The translations under genes and the position numbers were made by a program. 64,000 bases of DNA from Sorex araneus (taxonomy: Eukaryota > Chordata > Mammalia > Eulipotyphla > Soricidae): assembly GCF_027595985.1 (NCBI RefSeq), contig NC_073306.1, positions 82,447,599 through 82,511,598 on the forward strand, read 5' to 3'. Below, piece by piece: positions 22,915 to 34,290 of this stretch. Under the pieces are notes generated by a model, which had not been told where the DNA came from, searched no databases, and worked only from the letters and a program-made list of their open reading frames with translations. Position 1 is the first letter of the stretch, and every line of letters begins with the position of its first letter.

Positions 22915-23060
22915 ATTTCTTTGGTTTTTGTGCCACACCTGACTGGGCGCAGAAATCACTCCTGATGGGCTCAGGGAACACTATGCAGTGGCAGGGATAG
23001 AACCCATGTCTGTTACATACAAGGAAAATGCTTTCCCCACTGTGCCTGCTCTCTAACTCC
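22915..23060 (-). mobile_element. poly(A)-type SINE, old
   Basis: TGCCACACCTGACTGGGC, GAAATCACTCCTGATGGG, AACCCATGTCTG. Confidence 0.72.
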
Positions 23061-23104
23061 TCCTGAAGACACTTTTGAAAGAGCATAAACATCTAATAGT
23101 TAAT

Positions 23105-23330
23105 CTCGACAAAAATCTTAGGTTAGTAACCTAATTCTGTGTCAGGGGTAATGCTGGTGGTTACTGGCGGAGTGATCTTGGGTAAAAGTCTTAAAGAAGC
23201 TCTATATTCCTTGTTTATAAAATAGAAATGACATCAAGTCTATTTTTTAAGTATGTAAAAGAAGAGACTTCATAGAAATAAGTCTAGCAATGTCTGGCAC
23301 ATACTGGAGATCCAATAAATGTAAACTTTC
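23105..23330 (+). mobile_element. MIR relic
   Basis: GTGATCTTGGGTAAAAGTC, TTGTTTATAAAATAGAAATG, AGCAATGTCTGGCACATACT, CCAATAAATG are clear MIR landmarks in order. Confidence 0.75.
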
Positions 23331-23821
23331 AGGATTTTTTTTAGGTTTCCATAGGTAGTAGATGTTTATATATTTCATAGGAATGACTAAAAACAAGACT
23401 CCAGATCAAAGAGGATGGGTTATTCATTTCCCTTTAGTTCTCAATGACATTTATAACTATAACCTAATTTCCACGAAATGTATTTTATCTCATGGCCAGG
23501 GGAAGTATGATTCAAAACATTAAAAAATAAGTGTGTGGCTCAAAGATCTAAAATAATCCTGAGATCAAAATTTCAGAGCAGCCATGAGTCTTTGAAATAG
23601 GTTGGAAAAATTGGGTTTATATATAAAGATATTACATATTTAGCAGCTATTATAAGAGCACACAAATACAATATCCATATGAAAATATTAAGCTTTAATC
23701 ATTTTTTCCCAATCTTATATTCTATTTTAAACCTATTGGGTAAAACTCCAAAGAGATAATTCCTATACATGAGACAGAGACATGTAAATAGTAAATGAAG
23801 TGTTTAAAAAAACTGTTTGAG

Positions 23822-23965
23822 AGTTTTAAGGCCATACTTAGCAGTGCTCTGGTGCTATTCCTGGCTCTGTACTCAGGAGTGACCCTTGGCTGTGCTCTGC
23901 AGACCATATGCAAAGCTGAGGATTTGCTGCCTGCAAGCACTCCTCAACTAACTCTCCAACCCCAA
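23822..23965 (-). mobile_element. poly(A)-type SINE, old
   Basis: TTCCTGGCTCTGTACTCAGG, AGACCATATGCAAAGC, CTCTCCAACCCC. Confidence 0.72.
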
Positions 23966-24084
23966 GCAAATATAGTATGTAGCTCATAGTAAACTCATTT
24001 ATCAAAATCAGGAGTTAGTATTCTATTTCTTATAAAGGGAAAAGTTTTCTATAAAGAACTAGTCTAGTGTTTGGTTTTTTTTTT

Positions 24085-24236
24085 CAACATCCAGAGATGT
24101 TCAGGACTACTCCTAGCTCTACACACAGGGATCACTCTTGTCAGTGCTCTGGGGACCATACGTGGTGCTGAAGACTGAACCCAGGTTGACTGTGTGCAAG
24201 GCAAGCCCCCGACCTACTGCACTGTTGCTCCAGCCC
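24085..24236 (-). mobile_element. poly(A)-type SINE
   Basis: ACTCCTAGCTCTACACAC to CACTGTTGCTCCAGCCCC; TTTTTTTT tail side. Confidence 0.85.
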
Positions 24237-24239
24237 CAG

Positions 24240-24306
24240 AGTCTAAATATTTTATGAATGGGCATAGCTGTGTTCCAGTAGAATTTTATTTACAAAAATA
24301 GGTAGC
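24240..24306 (+). mobile_element. hAT-Charlie-type relic (short)
   Basis: ATGGGCATAGCTGTGTTCCAG then TTTATTTACAAAAATAGG matches a common MER-type hAT element. A fragment at 25930-25965 (TTTTCTGTAAAGGGACAG) matches the other part of the same consensus. Confidence 0.5.
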
Positions 24307-24465
24307 AGGGGTCAGAGAGATGACACAGAGGTTAAGGAGCTTGTCTTGCATGTGGCCGAACTGGGTTAATTTCCCCGGCACCACATATAGTCTGCTAACC
24401 TCCACCAGGAGTGATTCCTGATCACAGAGCCAGGAGTAAGCCCTGAGCACCACTGACTGTGGCCC
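24307..24465 (+). mobile_element. poly(A)-type SINE, plus half of an opposed pair
   Basis: GGGTCAGAGAGATGACACAG to CTGACTGTGGCCC, abutting the minus copy at 24466 with no A-tail between. Confidence 0.85.
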
Positions 24466-24597
24466 TCCTGGCTTTGCACTCAGTAATTACTCCTGACAGT
24501 GGTCTAGGGACCATATGGGATGCTGGGAATCGAATCCGGGTCAGCTGCATGCAAGTCAAATGCCCTACCAGGTGAACTAATGCTCCAGTCCTGAGTC
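24466..24597 (-). mobile_element. poly(A)-type SINE, minus half of an opposed pair
   Basis: TCCTGGCTTTGCACTCAG to ACTAATGCTCCAGTCC; missing its 3' end. Confidence 0.85.
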
Positions 24598-24746
24598 CTT
24601 GCTTTCTGACCCTTGCTTTAGACCAGGACATTTTAAACTTTCACTGAGAAATGTATCCTGTATATAGGACTATAAAGTATGTATGAAAACCATTTACTGA
24701 TAATTGTAAAGAAATTTAGAACAATTTTTTTTAAGTTATGTGACTC

Positions 24747-25082
24747 CTCTGAGAGTCTCTTGCCCGAGTGCCTGGCTGTCTTCCCCAGGGCCCCTTGGAG
24801 GGGGTGGGCTTCAGTTTTTCTCCCCACCCTGACCAGAGCCCAGCCACAGCCATGCTCAAGGCCCCTCTCCACACGTTCGGTCGAGCCTCACTCATGAAGG
24901 AACCGGTAGAGGAACCTAGATGTGTGGGACCTGAGGCTGAGATCTCCAAGCCTGCTTGGATCGGGACTGGGCCTCTTCCGCCCAGATCCCCATTTTCCAG
25001 TAGCTAGGCGGTCATACCCAGGGACTGCCCCCAGCACTGTGTAATCCCACCAATGGCCAACATCCAGAGACCATAAAACCAA
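24747..25082 (-). mobile_element. Non-poly(A) LINE-like element, inverted 5' segment
   Basis: Plus strand 24865-25007 is the reverse complement of 4996-5140 of the 4964 element (GCTACTGGAAAAT, GGCCCAGTCCCGATCC, GAACGTGTGGAGAGGGGCCT on minus). The adjoining 3' part is in plus orientation, so the copy has a 5' inversion. Confidence 0.75.
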
Positions 25083-25339
25083 GCTCCCAGAATCTCGATC
25101 TGGGCGACATCTTATAGCCTAGTTCTGCCTCTGGGAGAAACTGGCAAGCTACTGAGAGTTTCCTGCCCCCATGGGAGAGCCTCACAAACTCCCCATGGTG
25201 TATTCACATGCCAAAACCATTCCCCTGACCCTGAAAGAGCCTCCAATGGAAAGGACGAGTAAAGAGAGGCTTCTAAAATCTCAGGGCTAGGATGAATGGA
25301 GATGTTACTGAAACCGCTGGAGAAATTCGACAATCAATG

Positions 25340-25385
<46 letters not shown>

Positions 25386-25404
25386 AATGATGATGATGAT
25401 GATA

Positions 25405-25448
<44 letters not shown>
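25083..25448 (+). mobile_element. Non-poly(A) LINE-like element, 3' segment with expanded (GAT)n tail
   Basis: Matches 5232-5519: AGCCTAGTTCTGCCTC, AAAGAGCCTCCAATG, AAAATCTCAGGGCTAGG, GAGATGTTACTG, CAATGGGATGATG. The tail that elsewhere reads GATGACAGTGA has become (GAT)n at 25342-25448. Imperfect target duplication ATGTGACTCCTCTG (24733-24746) versus ATGTGACCCGTCTG (25447-25460), 12 of 14 matching. Confidence 0.75.
25342..25448. repeat. (GAT)n microsatellite
   Basis: About 35 GAT units with two AAT interruptions, at the 3' end of the retroposon above. It forms spurious poly-Asp and poly-Ser/His frames. Confidence 0.97.
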
Positions 25449-25449
<1 letters not shown>

Positions 25450-25460
25450 TGACCCGTCTG

Positions 25461-25622
25461 GTGCTGGAGCAGGTAGAATGCTTGCCTTGCATGCAGCCAA
25501 CCAGGGTTCTATCCCCAGCACCACATACAGACCCATGATAACAGACCCCACTAGGGGTTATCCCTGAGCACAAAGCGAGGAGTAAGTCCTGAGCAACACA
25601 GGTGTGGCTCCCATAAGTAAAA
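25461..25622 (+). mobile_element. poly(A)-type SINE
   Basis: GGTGCTGGAGCAGGTAGAATG head to GTAAAAAACA; follows the (GAT)n element directly. Confidence 0.8.
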
Positions 25623-25965
25623 AACAATATTATCTGACCCGCATATAGGCGCCACAGTTTAAACTAGGTTCTAAACCAGGAATTTTCAACTTTCTTACAC
25701 TCCAGACCAGTGAAAATAGGAGAAATATTTTGCAGACCACTAAGATAGAAATAAAAACATTACTTGTAATAATGTTTTGTGCATTAATTTATTATTATAA
25801 AATGGAGATTTTAGTTACTTTAAATTAAATAACTATCAGTGAAACAACTTTTTCTGAGATCAGCAGAAAATTTCCACAGACCAGCAATTGAATACCACTG
25901 CTCTCAGTCAGATGTCAGACAACTTAAAATTTTCTGTAAAGGGACAGTATAAATTATTTTTACTG

Positions 25966-27039
25966 TAAAGCAGCAAGATAAAATAAATTCAGTCCCTTTA
26001 CTAGTTAACAATTTTGTGCACTGTTCATACATGATATATAACTGTGATCAATATACTTATAGATAGCTGATACATAAAGTAGTAAATGTTTCCTATAATT
26101 GAAAAAGCTTTAAACTGCATTGTATTTATTGTTCTTCCATGTATTCAAATGTTGACAGTTTTATATAACATCTTTTAACAATGCAAAAAATATTGTTAAG
26201 GTGATCTTTGAACTATGGGTTTGAAAGATATTATTTGGAACATAATTTGATGACTTTTTGACACTAATAGTAATTCCTCTCCCAGTAATTCTTTGCTGAT
26301 GTCTGTATTTTATACAATTTTTAAATACTGCTGATTTTTTCACCATAAATATTTAAACTTTTAGCATTGAATTTAATTGGAAATTAAAAATGCACATATA
26401 TCAAAGTCCAAATACTTAAAGAAAATGTATTTTAAAATTTCATTAGTGAAATTTAGCTAAACTTGTGATTCAGATTTAACTAAATCATATGCATCTTTCT
26501 TTTGGCAATCTAGGTGATAGTCATAGGTAAAAAAGAAAAAATCTTCTCATGAAAATTTGTAAATGTAATTGCCAACTTTTGGCTATTACAAGAAATTCTA
26601 ACATTACATAGACATTTTAGAAAATAGGAGAATGTCAACTGTCATTTAGAATATATAAAATCTTACATTTAAAAGAGGACAATTGTTTCTTTAAGTCCTG
26701 TTATCTTTCTACAGATGTTTTGTATTCAAGTTCCTTTTAGTCATTGTAGTCAGAAAGTTTATTTTTTACAAATAAGCGCTAGGTTTCACTTTGGCAGTGA
26801 GACTAAAGCAGGCCATTTTATGAGAGAAAAAACATTCGTGGAGTAAAAAAAAAAAAAAAATCAGCCTGCTGTACTTGTCAGTCTCAGCATGTGACATAAA
26901 TAAGGATGGGTGTGTACACTCAGAGGGACCCCCACATCCTTTGCAAGGGCCAGTGGATTCTCGGCCAGCACCCTGAAAGCATTTCAAGAACTAGAAACTG
27001 AGCAGGATCCAGCCTTTAATTCTCTCTTTTAAAACAGCC
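25966..27039. other. AT-rich intergenic stretch
   Basis: No SINE or L1 for about 1 kb; low-complexity A/T runs only. Nothing gene-like. Confidence 0.5.
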
Positions 27040-27535
27040 TGATCCAGCTCCGCCCAGATAAGATCTGGAGCTGCTGCTCTCGAAACGGACCCTCTGCTCC
27101 TAAAGACTATGATCCGAGAGGTCTTCTAACCCATTTTGGCACCTAGAGCGGCTTCTTACAGAAATGCATCTAGACTGTGAACTGAGCTAAAATATCAGAA
27201 ATCCAAAACCAAGCTCATAGAGTCTTCATTCTCAGCAATGAAAAGAAATTATTAAATGGTGCCTTTTCAGGAGGCCTGATTGTTGGGGGAAAATTCCAAA
27301 CAATAATAGTGAGTTCTCTATTGAAATATTGAATGTATTCAAAGTATAGAGAGAATAAAGTGAAGATCATTAGCTACTTAAGTGGGGGGTGGGTAGAAGG
27401 GGGGTATATTGGGGTTCTTGGTGGTGGAACATGTGCACTGGTGAAGGGATGGTGGTTTAATCATTATATGACTGAGACTTATATGACGTATTTTTTTCAC
27501 GGTGATTCAATAAAATAAAAATGAAAAAAAAATTT
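27040..27535 (+). mobile_element. ORF-less retroposon, second copy
   Basis: Shares GGACCCTCTGCTCCTAAAGAC, then TAGACTGTGAACTGAGCTA, TCAGCAATGAAAAG, GGGGTTCTTGGTGGTGGAAC, CACTGGTGAAGGGATGG and CGGTGATTCAATAAAA with the copy at 61583, in the same order but shorter. No target duplication resolved. Confidence 0.65.
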
Positions 27536-27914
27536 AAATTAAAATATTTTTTTAAAAAAGAAGCTGAATCATTCTTGTGGTTGTTTGAATAGATCTAAAG
27601 TTGAACTACAGAAGATAAGGGAAAAAAACTAAGCTTAGAAAGTATAAAACATGCTTTATTAATAAAATTTAAAATGCATAAGCTTTGGAAAATTAAAAAA
27701 ATTAATTAATTAAAAAAATAAAACACCCTGACCCAGAAATATTCTTTCTGACAAAAAAGGGAATGAATGTCAAGTAATATTTTACAAACCAAAATGCCAT
27801 TGTATCAATAACCATTGCAGTTCACTGGGGCATAAGAGCTCACTAAAGTTTATTGAGAAACAGTTGTGTGGTTCTTCAACTAGTACCAGTATACTTAGCT
27901 ATTTTGTATACGTA

Positions 27915-28025
27915 TATTGGTTTTAGGGCCACACCTGGACTACTCTTTGTTCCGTGCTCAGAAACTATATGGTGCCAGGGATGGAACCTGGGCCTCCTGC
28001 ATGCAAAGCATGCACTCCAGTCCTT
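27915..28025 (-). mobile_element. poly(A)-type SINE, old and deleted
   Basis: GGGCCACACCTGGACTACTC, TATGGTGCCAGGGATGGAAC. Confidence 0.68.
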
Positions 28026-28389
28026 TCAACTCTTTCTGTAGCCTTGTGGTCATAACATTTTGTAATACAGTATATCATGGGGCAGTAGAATCATGGAAAA
28101 AACTAAATTGCTTAAGCTCCCTTGGATCATTTCACAATGGACAAAGTGGTGATACTCCAGAACTTAATTTAAATTTTCCCTGTCAGTTCTCTTACTGGGA
28201 AGCTTAGCAAAGGGGTGATCTACATGTTACACCTATAGCAGGCTAAGTTACAGGTCTAGTCAGAGTTCAGAGGAAGCTGATTAGGGTTTTATTCAAATAC
28301 TTTATTTTGAGGGAGGAGTCATGTTTTGAGCTCCTGCTCTCCCAGACGGTGTAAAATATCACCTGAAAAGGAAGAACAGCCATCAGCAC

Positions 28390-28765
28390 CATTTCATAGC
28401 ATCACCTCTTGCTTGACGCTGACCCCTCCCCAGTTCCCAGGGCATCATTCTCATCTTGCTGCCCCAGGTCCTTTTCACAATTAAGGACTGTCCTAAGGGA
28501 CCCAACTCATTGTGGTCAGGCGTCTAGCACCCACCAAAGTAGATCTGTGGGCTCTGAGGGAAAAACTCACAATGCGGGGACAGATTCCGAAGTCCTGTAC
28601 AGCTCTGCCAATCTCACACTGAGCAAGGCCATCTCACTGTCCCTGCGTCTCTTCATCTGTCAAAACAGAACTGTAATTGTATTTATGCCAATATGCAGCC
28701 CAATCATCTGAAAAGAAGCAAGCTCAGAATTATCTTGTGAATAATAAACACTTGAAAAAAGTAAC
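28390..28765 (+). repeat. Unnamed interspersed repeat, copy 1
   Basis: Shares ACAATTAAGGACTGTCCTAA, CAACTCATTGTGGTCAGG, GCAAGGCCATCTCA, TATTTATGCC and a CAATCATCTG...AATAAACACTT end with 40789-41292. The right half is MIR-like (CTTCATCTGTCAAAACAGAA). Confidence 0.6.
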
Positions 28766-28771
28766 ATTTCA

Positions 28772-28922
28772 GAAGGGAGTGATAGTACAGTAGGTAGGGT
28801 GCTTGCCGCAGACCTGGGTTCCATCCCTGGCACCACATATGGTCCCCTGATCCCCACCAGGAGTGATTCCTGAGTTAGAAGTAAACCCTGAGCACAGCTG
28901 GGTGGGGCTCAGAATAAAAAAG
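28772..28922 (+). mobile_element. poly(A)-type SINE
   Basis: GAGTGATAGTACAGTAGGTAG to GGGGCTCAGAATAAAAAAGG; short deletion before the B box. Confidence 0.82.
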
Positions 28923-29362
28923 GAGCGGGGGAGAATAGAACAGTTTTTTCTTTCCTCTATATGAAGGAACAGCAAGATATGGGGTTTCTGGGAATCGGAA
29001 AGTAGATCCTCACCGGACACCAAATCTGTCAACTTTATCTTGGACTTGCCAATTCCCACCACCATGACAATTGTAGTTTCTAAATTGAAAAAAGGAATAT
29101 TGTTGGTATCATTTCAAATTGAGAGCCCTAGATTGTCAAGTGTAAATACGCACTATTTCCACTAGCTGAAACATAAAAGTCAATTCATGGATTCAAATCA
29201 TGACTGAAAAGTTTATTAGTGGCATAACTGGGTATATTAACTGAACTGTACATGCTAAACTCTGTGATTAGGACTATTTTAATATTATATGTATAATATA
29301 TCTATTTTATTTCATATAACAGATTATCTTGAGAGGTGGGGGTGGGCCATACTTGGTGGTGT

Positions 29363-30310
29363 AGGATAACATTGGATTTGTCCTTTCAGCCTTGCTGCAG
29401 GGAACTTAGTTTACCTTAGAGCAATATCCTTTCTGTATGGACCCAGGAAGACAGTTAATATTATGCTTTGTAACTTGGGAGTTGATTGACTCCAATAATA
29501 TTTACTCCTGGGCATCTTCTTTCTCGACTCAGTTGCCCTTAGTTCCTAGCACCCCAAAATCAGGGTCCTGACGAGGGACGGAATGGACCCAAGGCAAGCT
29601 GAGCTACCCTGGCATCGAAATGGGCCAGGCCAAAGAGCCACAATACTCAACTATGAGTTGAGAGCATGGTTATAGACAAATGCTATCATGATCCAAAAGT
29701 AACAGCGAGACTAGGACCCTGCTGGGGTTAGGAAGACTAACTTGACTGTGGTCTGGAATATATAGTGAGATGTCCTCAGGAAGAACCAAACTTTAAGTTT
29801 GATATATCTCTTACTGTGCTCACACAGAATGACATTGCTAGAAATATTAGAAGTAGATTTACTACAGCTAGATTACTGGCTGAAAAAAGAAGAAAACAAC
29901 ACACCCTTGATGGGATCCCACCCTTCAGCAGATCTCCTAGTAATCTGGAGTAATCTCTTTATTTTATTTTATTTTATTTTATTGCTTTTTGGGTCACACC
30001 CGGCAATGCACAGGGGTCATTCCTGGCTCATGCACTCAGGAATTACCCCTGGTGGTGCTCAGGGGACCATATGGGATGCTGGGATTCGAACCCGGGTTGG
30101 CCGCGTGCAAGGCAAACGCCCTACCCGCTGTGCTATCACTCCAGCCCCTGGAGTAATCTCTTTAGATGAGATTTTGACCTTGCGTTAATCTGCTGGAGGA
30201 GTGGTCTTACCCTTCTTTGTTGATTTGTTAATGTTCAGTCCACCTTTTTATCACCACCCTATGTGATTGCTACATAAACTAAGACTGGAAGAGCGGAGAG
30301 AGGCGGAGTC
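29363..30310. repeat. Unrecognised stretch, possible LTR-type repeat
   Basis: An abrupt start (TGTAGGATAACATT) breaks an old SINE at 29337-29362. About 0.8 kb follows (excluding the SINE at 29960-30148) of non-SINE sequence with CCTGACGAGGGACGGAATGG and CTACATAAACTAAGACTGG. No target duplication or matching second terminus was found, so the LTR idea rests on the TGTAG start and TATA-like CATAAAC only. Confidence 0.3.
29960..30148 (-). mobile_element. poly(A)-type SINE, young
   Basis: Near-consensus with a (TTTTA)n tail; target duplication CTGGAGTAATCTCTTTA at about 29947 and 30149. Confidence 0.95.
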
Positions 30311-30807
30311 AGAAGTGAGAGCGATGGAGAATCAGAAAAAGGGTCAGAGTCAGAAGTAAGGGGTCAGAGTCAGAAGTAAGGGGTCAGAGTCAGAGTCAGT
30401 GGGGCTGGAGTGATTGCACAGCGGATAGGGCGTTTGCCTTGCACACAGTGGACCTGGGTTCGATTCCCAGCTTCCCATATGGTCCCCTGAGCACCGCCAG
30501 GAGTGATTCCTGAGTGTAAAGCCAGGAGTATCCCCTGGGCATTGCCAGGTGTGACCCCCCCCCAAAAAAAAAGAGTCAGAGTCAGAAGTGAGAGTGAGAA
30601 GGGCTCCAAAGAGAGAGAGATCAAAAGAAGAGAGATCGGAAGAGACCAGAGGAGAGACAAGAGAGACAGAGATCAAAGGAGAGACTACAGAGACAGAGTC
30701 AGAGATCGACAGACAGAAGAGAGCACAGCAGCACACGGAAGCAGAGCACAAAGGAGGAGCCATCCTGATCCAGTCCATACACAGCGGCTCAAGAGCACCG
30801 AATGTGA

Positions 30808-30860
<53 letters not shown>
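30311..30860. repeat. Purine-rich tract with (GA)n
   Basis: Repeated GGGTCAGAGTCAGAAGTAA units at 30343-30400, then a SINE, then GAGAGA/GATC-rich purine sequence to 30720, and pure (GA)n at 30813-30859. Strong strand asymmetry apart from the SINE. Confidence 0.85.
30403..30572 (+). mobile_element. poly(A)-type SINE
   Basis: Near-consensus, ending CCCCCCCCCAAAAAAAAA; GAGTCAGAGTCAG on both sides, though the host tract is itself repetitive. Confidence 0.93.
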
Positions 30861-30984
30861 CCGTGAACACACATCACACATCACCCTTCCATGTATGCAC
30901 TTTTATATTTTTTATAGCATGGTGCTGGGGATTAAGCCCATGTCATTCGAATGCAAGGATTTCCTGCTATAATATCTTGCTGAC

Positions 30985-31175
30985 CCTGGTGATAGATTGT
31001 CTTTGTGTGAGGAGCACACCCAGCAGTGCTCTGAGCTTACATCTGGCTTTGTGACCAGGAACAATCAGTGCTTGGGGTCCTAGCAGTGCTTGGGGGACCA
31101 TATGTGTTGCAAGGGGTCCAACTTGAGTAGTCTGCATGCAAGCACCCTACCTGCGATATTATTTCTCCAGCCTAG
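30985..31175 (-). mobile_element. poly(A)-type SINE, old; head-only fragment at 30918-30984
   Basis: GAGCACACCCAGCAGTGCTC to ATTATTTCTCCAGCC; the fragment before it reads ATGGTGCTGGGGATTAAGC. Confidence 0.72.
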
Positions 31176-31367
31176 TGTTCCATTTTAAAAGTTCTAATCT
31201 TAAATTGCTTAGAAAAAAACTGGAGGAAAACCTGCCTCTGTTTAACTAACTCCTAGTCACGGGCTGGTATTCTGTTCACATGAGCAAGCAACTCATTTAA
31301 CTGAAAACCTTTTATTTTCTTTTTTAACATGTCCGTTCTTCTTTTTTCTTTTTCTTTTTCTTTCTTT

Positions 31368-31543
31368 TCTTTTTTTTTTTTTTTGGCTTTTTGGGTCACA
31401 CTTGGCAATGCTCAGGGCTTACTCTCTGCACTCAGGAATCACTCCTGGCCATGCTCGGGAGACCATATGGGATGCCGGGAATCGAACCCAGGTTAGCCGC
31501 ATGCAAGGCAAACGCCCTGCCAGCCATACTATTGCTCCAGCCC
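31368..31543 (-). mobile_element. poly(A)-type SINE
   Basis: Target duplication TAACTGAAAACCTTT before and after; T-rich tail at 31340-31384. Confidence 0.93.
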
Positions 31544-32457
31544 CTAACTGAAAACCTTTGTTTTCAGTTATGCTATCTGAGGAATGCTGTTATGTACCCA
31601 GGCTTCCTGGTAAGCATCGCTTTCTCCACCCAGCACAATTCCTCACCCTTAACCTCTGCTCACTCTACATTCAAGAACGGTCACTAATCTCTGCCAATTA
31701 TGCTCCTAAAAATAAATTGGAATTTAGGTCATCATCCTCCCCATGGATTAATTTCTCACCTGGATGGCTCACACTTTCTGATTACCAGCAGAACCTACCA
31801 TCTCAATCCAATCCAATTCTTTTTGCTTAACATCTTCAATAGCTCTTAAGTCAGCAAAGCTCTTTTCTAAATGATTCTGAGAAAGTGGAGAATTGCTTAT
31901 TCTGTCATCTGCTCTGCTGCTCCCTCATTATTAGAAAACTTTAATCTACAAAACTCACTCTAACCAGGGAAAACTTTAGCAATTTTTAGATGCATTTTAA
32001 CTAAATGAATGTACTTTATATAGACACATTATAATTTCATGTTTGGAGTTGTAATATGATAATCTTAACTTCAATTTAATAAGAAAATATAGCCTGAAAG
32101 AAAAAATAGAGCTTCTTGACAATGAATCCCTATCAAAATTCCAATAACGTCCTTCAAGGAAATAACTAAACAATTAAATCAGAACCCACTGGATAGCCAA
32201 AGAAATTGAGGGAAAAGACAGAAAGCCATGAGTTTCCCAGCTTTAGACAACATAAACCTATAATAAAATAGTATGGTATTGGAATGAAAGCAGACATACA
32301 GATCAATGAAATAATTTGGAGTCCAGAAATAAATCTTTAAATATGTGAGTAGTTAATTTGTGACCGAAGAGTTCACTTACATTCTGGAGCATAAAATAAG
32401 AGGAAAGTCTCTAACAAATAAAAAAAACAGTTACATGTAAAAGAATGAAACTGAAGT

Positions 32458-32540
32458 GGGGATATAGCTTAGTGGTAAAGTGCTTGCGTTGCATGAATGA
32501 AGCCCTGAGTTTAATCTCCAACACTGAAAATAAAAGTGCC
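32458..32540 (+). mobile_element. tRNA-Ala-like SINE relic
   Basis: GGGGATATAGCTTAGTGGTA, GTGCTTGCGTTGCATG, GAGTTTAATCTCCAACAC then an A-rich end. This is an Ala-tRNA-type head distinct from the main SINE head. Similar relics: 37805-37880 and 62983-63050. Confidence 0.55.
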
Positions 32541-32789
32541 AAGAATGAAACTGAATCACTATCACACCAAGACAAAAGTGACCTCAAAGTGAATGAATGA
32601 CTTGAATATTATAGCAAACCATAAAATACAATGAGCAGAGCAGGGGCATGACATTAGCTACAGTGCTGAAGTGATGATTTGACTCTGCTGGCAAAGAAGA
32701 TAAAAGCCAAAACAAAGGGGATGACATTAAACTAAAACACTTCTACACAGCAAAAGAAACTATCATTAAAAAAACTGAATGGGGGGGGG

Positions 32790-32965
32790 GGCTGGAGCAA
32801 TAGCACAGCGGGTAGGGCGTTTGCCTTGCACGCGGCCAAACCGGGTTCAATTCTCAGCATCCCATATAGTTCCCCGAGCACTGCCAGGAGTAATTCCTAA
32901 GTGCATGAGCCAGGAGTGACCCCTGTGCATCGCCGGGTGTGACCCAAAAACCAAAAAAAAAAAAA
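32790..32965 (+). mobile_element. poly(A)-type SINE in old L1
   Basis: Target duplication AAAAAACTGAATGGG on both sides; 12-A tail. Confidence 0.95.
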
Positions 32966-33529
32966 CTGAATGGGAGAAAATATTTGCATATTATACATCT
33001 GACAAGGGACATTTAATATGAAACAAGAAACAAAAAATATGAAAAAGAAGTCATAAAACTTGGTAACAAGGACAACAAAATCCCATCCAAAAAATGAGGA
33101 GAAAAGACAGACACTTGACTGCTGACATACAAATGTCCAGCAGAGGTGGAAATTTAAAAAAGAGAGATTATTATTATTAGAGGTGGAAATTTTAAAAAAA
33201 TGAGATTATCACCTCACACTTGTAAGAATGGCCTGGATCAAAAGGCAGAAAGAAGTGCTGGTGGGGTACAGAGGAAAGTGCTGTCACTCACTATTGGTGA
33301 GTGGATAAAGATGTGGCATATCTACCTAGTGGAAAACTACAGCTCAGCTATTAGAAAAAATCTTGCCTTTTGCTGTATACAATATAGAGGGAACAGGATG
33401 GACTCATGCTAAGCAAAATAGGTCAGGAGGAAAAAACAAAATTCTGGGTGATCTCATATGTGGGTACATTATTTAAAACAAGAGAAAGGGAGAAACAATG
33501 CCCAATGAAAACAAATCCTTAGATGCAGA

Positions 33530-33680
33530 AAGGGCTCAACAGGCTGAGGGCAACCTTTGCATGAGGAGCCTGGGTTTGACCACCCTCCCCTGCCCCCAGC
33601 CTCTGGCACTGCATGGTCCCTGAACATTGAATCTGGAGTGACCCCTGAGCACTGCTGGGTATGGTCCCCAAAAGAAAACA
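33530..33680 (+). mobile_element. poly(A)-type SINE, very old
   Basis: GCATGGTCCCTGAACATTG, GGAGTGACCCCTGAGCACTG. Confidence 0.65.
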
Positions 33681-34117
33681 AGCCCTTTGACCTGGGCCAC
33701 AAAAACCAAGGTTACCAAGGGGTAGAGTCCAATGGACTGTTGGGGAGAGCTACTTGCATTTTAGTGGTGGAAATAGTGTGGATACTTTGTACCTCTAAAA
33801 CTTATTATTCCTCAATAACTGGTTCCCACTTTCAACTATTTTACTATTTCAGTTCTTATTATGTAATTAAAAGATATTGCTGCCTTGGTTTCAGTGAAAA
33901 ATATTAAATCACTTGCAGGTATTAGAGTTGAAGTGAAAAGGATAACAAAAATAACAAAACATTCCATAAATTTCACAAACATGTTCATCTGTTTAACCAT
34001 TGTCATAATCCAGTGATAAATCCTTTTAAAATGTTTCCAAGTAAATTTATGAAACAAGAATTTAATAGCTGCTCAAGACCATATCCATCCCTTCCCTTCT
34101 GTTGGTTAGGATGGAAG

Positions 34118-34290
34118 TTTTTTTTCTCTTTTTGGGTCACACCCAGCAATGCTCAGGGGTTACTCCTGGCTCATATACTCAGAAATTACTCCTGGCGGTG
34201 CTTGGGGTCCATATGGGATGCTGGGAATCAAACCCAGGTCTGCCGAGTGCAAGGCAAACGCCCTACCCACTGTACTATTGCTCCAGCCCC
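34118..34290 (-). mobile_element. poly(A)-type SINE
   Basis: Target duplication GGATGGAAG on both sides; tail TTTTTTTTCTC. Confidence 0.93.

Larger units (their letters stand above)
32120..33480 (+). mobile_element. Old L1 ORF2 fragment
   Basis: Diverged L1 ORF2 nucleotide sequence (CCTATCAAAATTCCAATAACG, TAGTATGGTATTGGAATG, GAGATTATCACCTCACAC, TATCTACCTAGTGGAAAAC) with many frame breaks. Interrupted by a tRNA-Ala-like SINE at 32458 and a poly(A) SINE at 32790. Confidence 0.8.

Noticed and set aside
25273..25627. Poly-Asp, poly-His and poly-Ser frames
   Set aside because: Product of the (GAT)n tract in different frames.
30350..31054. Frames of 175-183 residues
   Set aside because: They read through a SINE and a purine-rich (GA)n tract.
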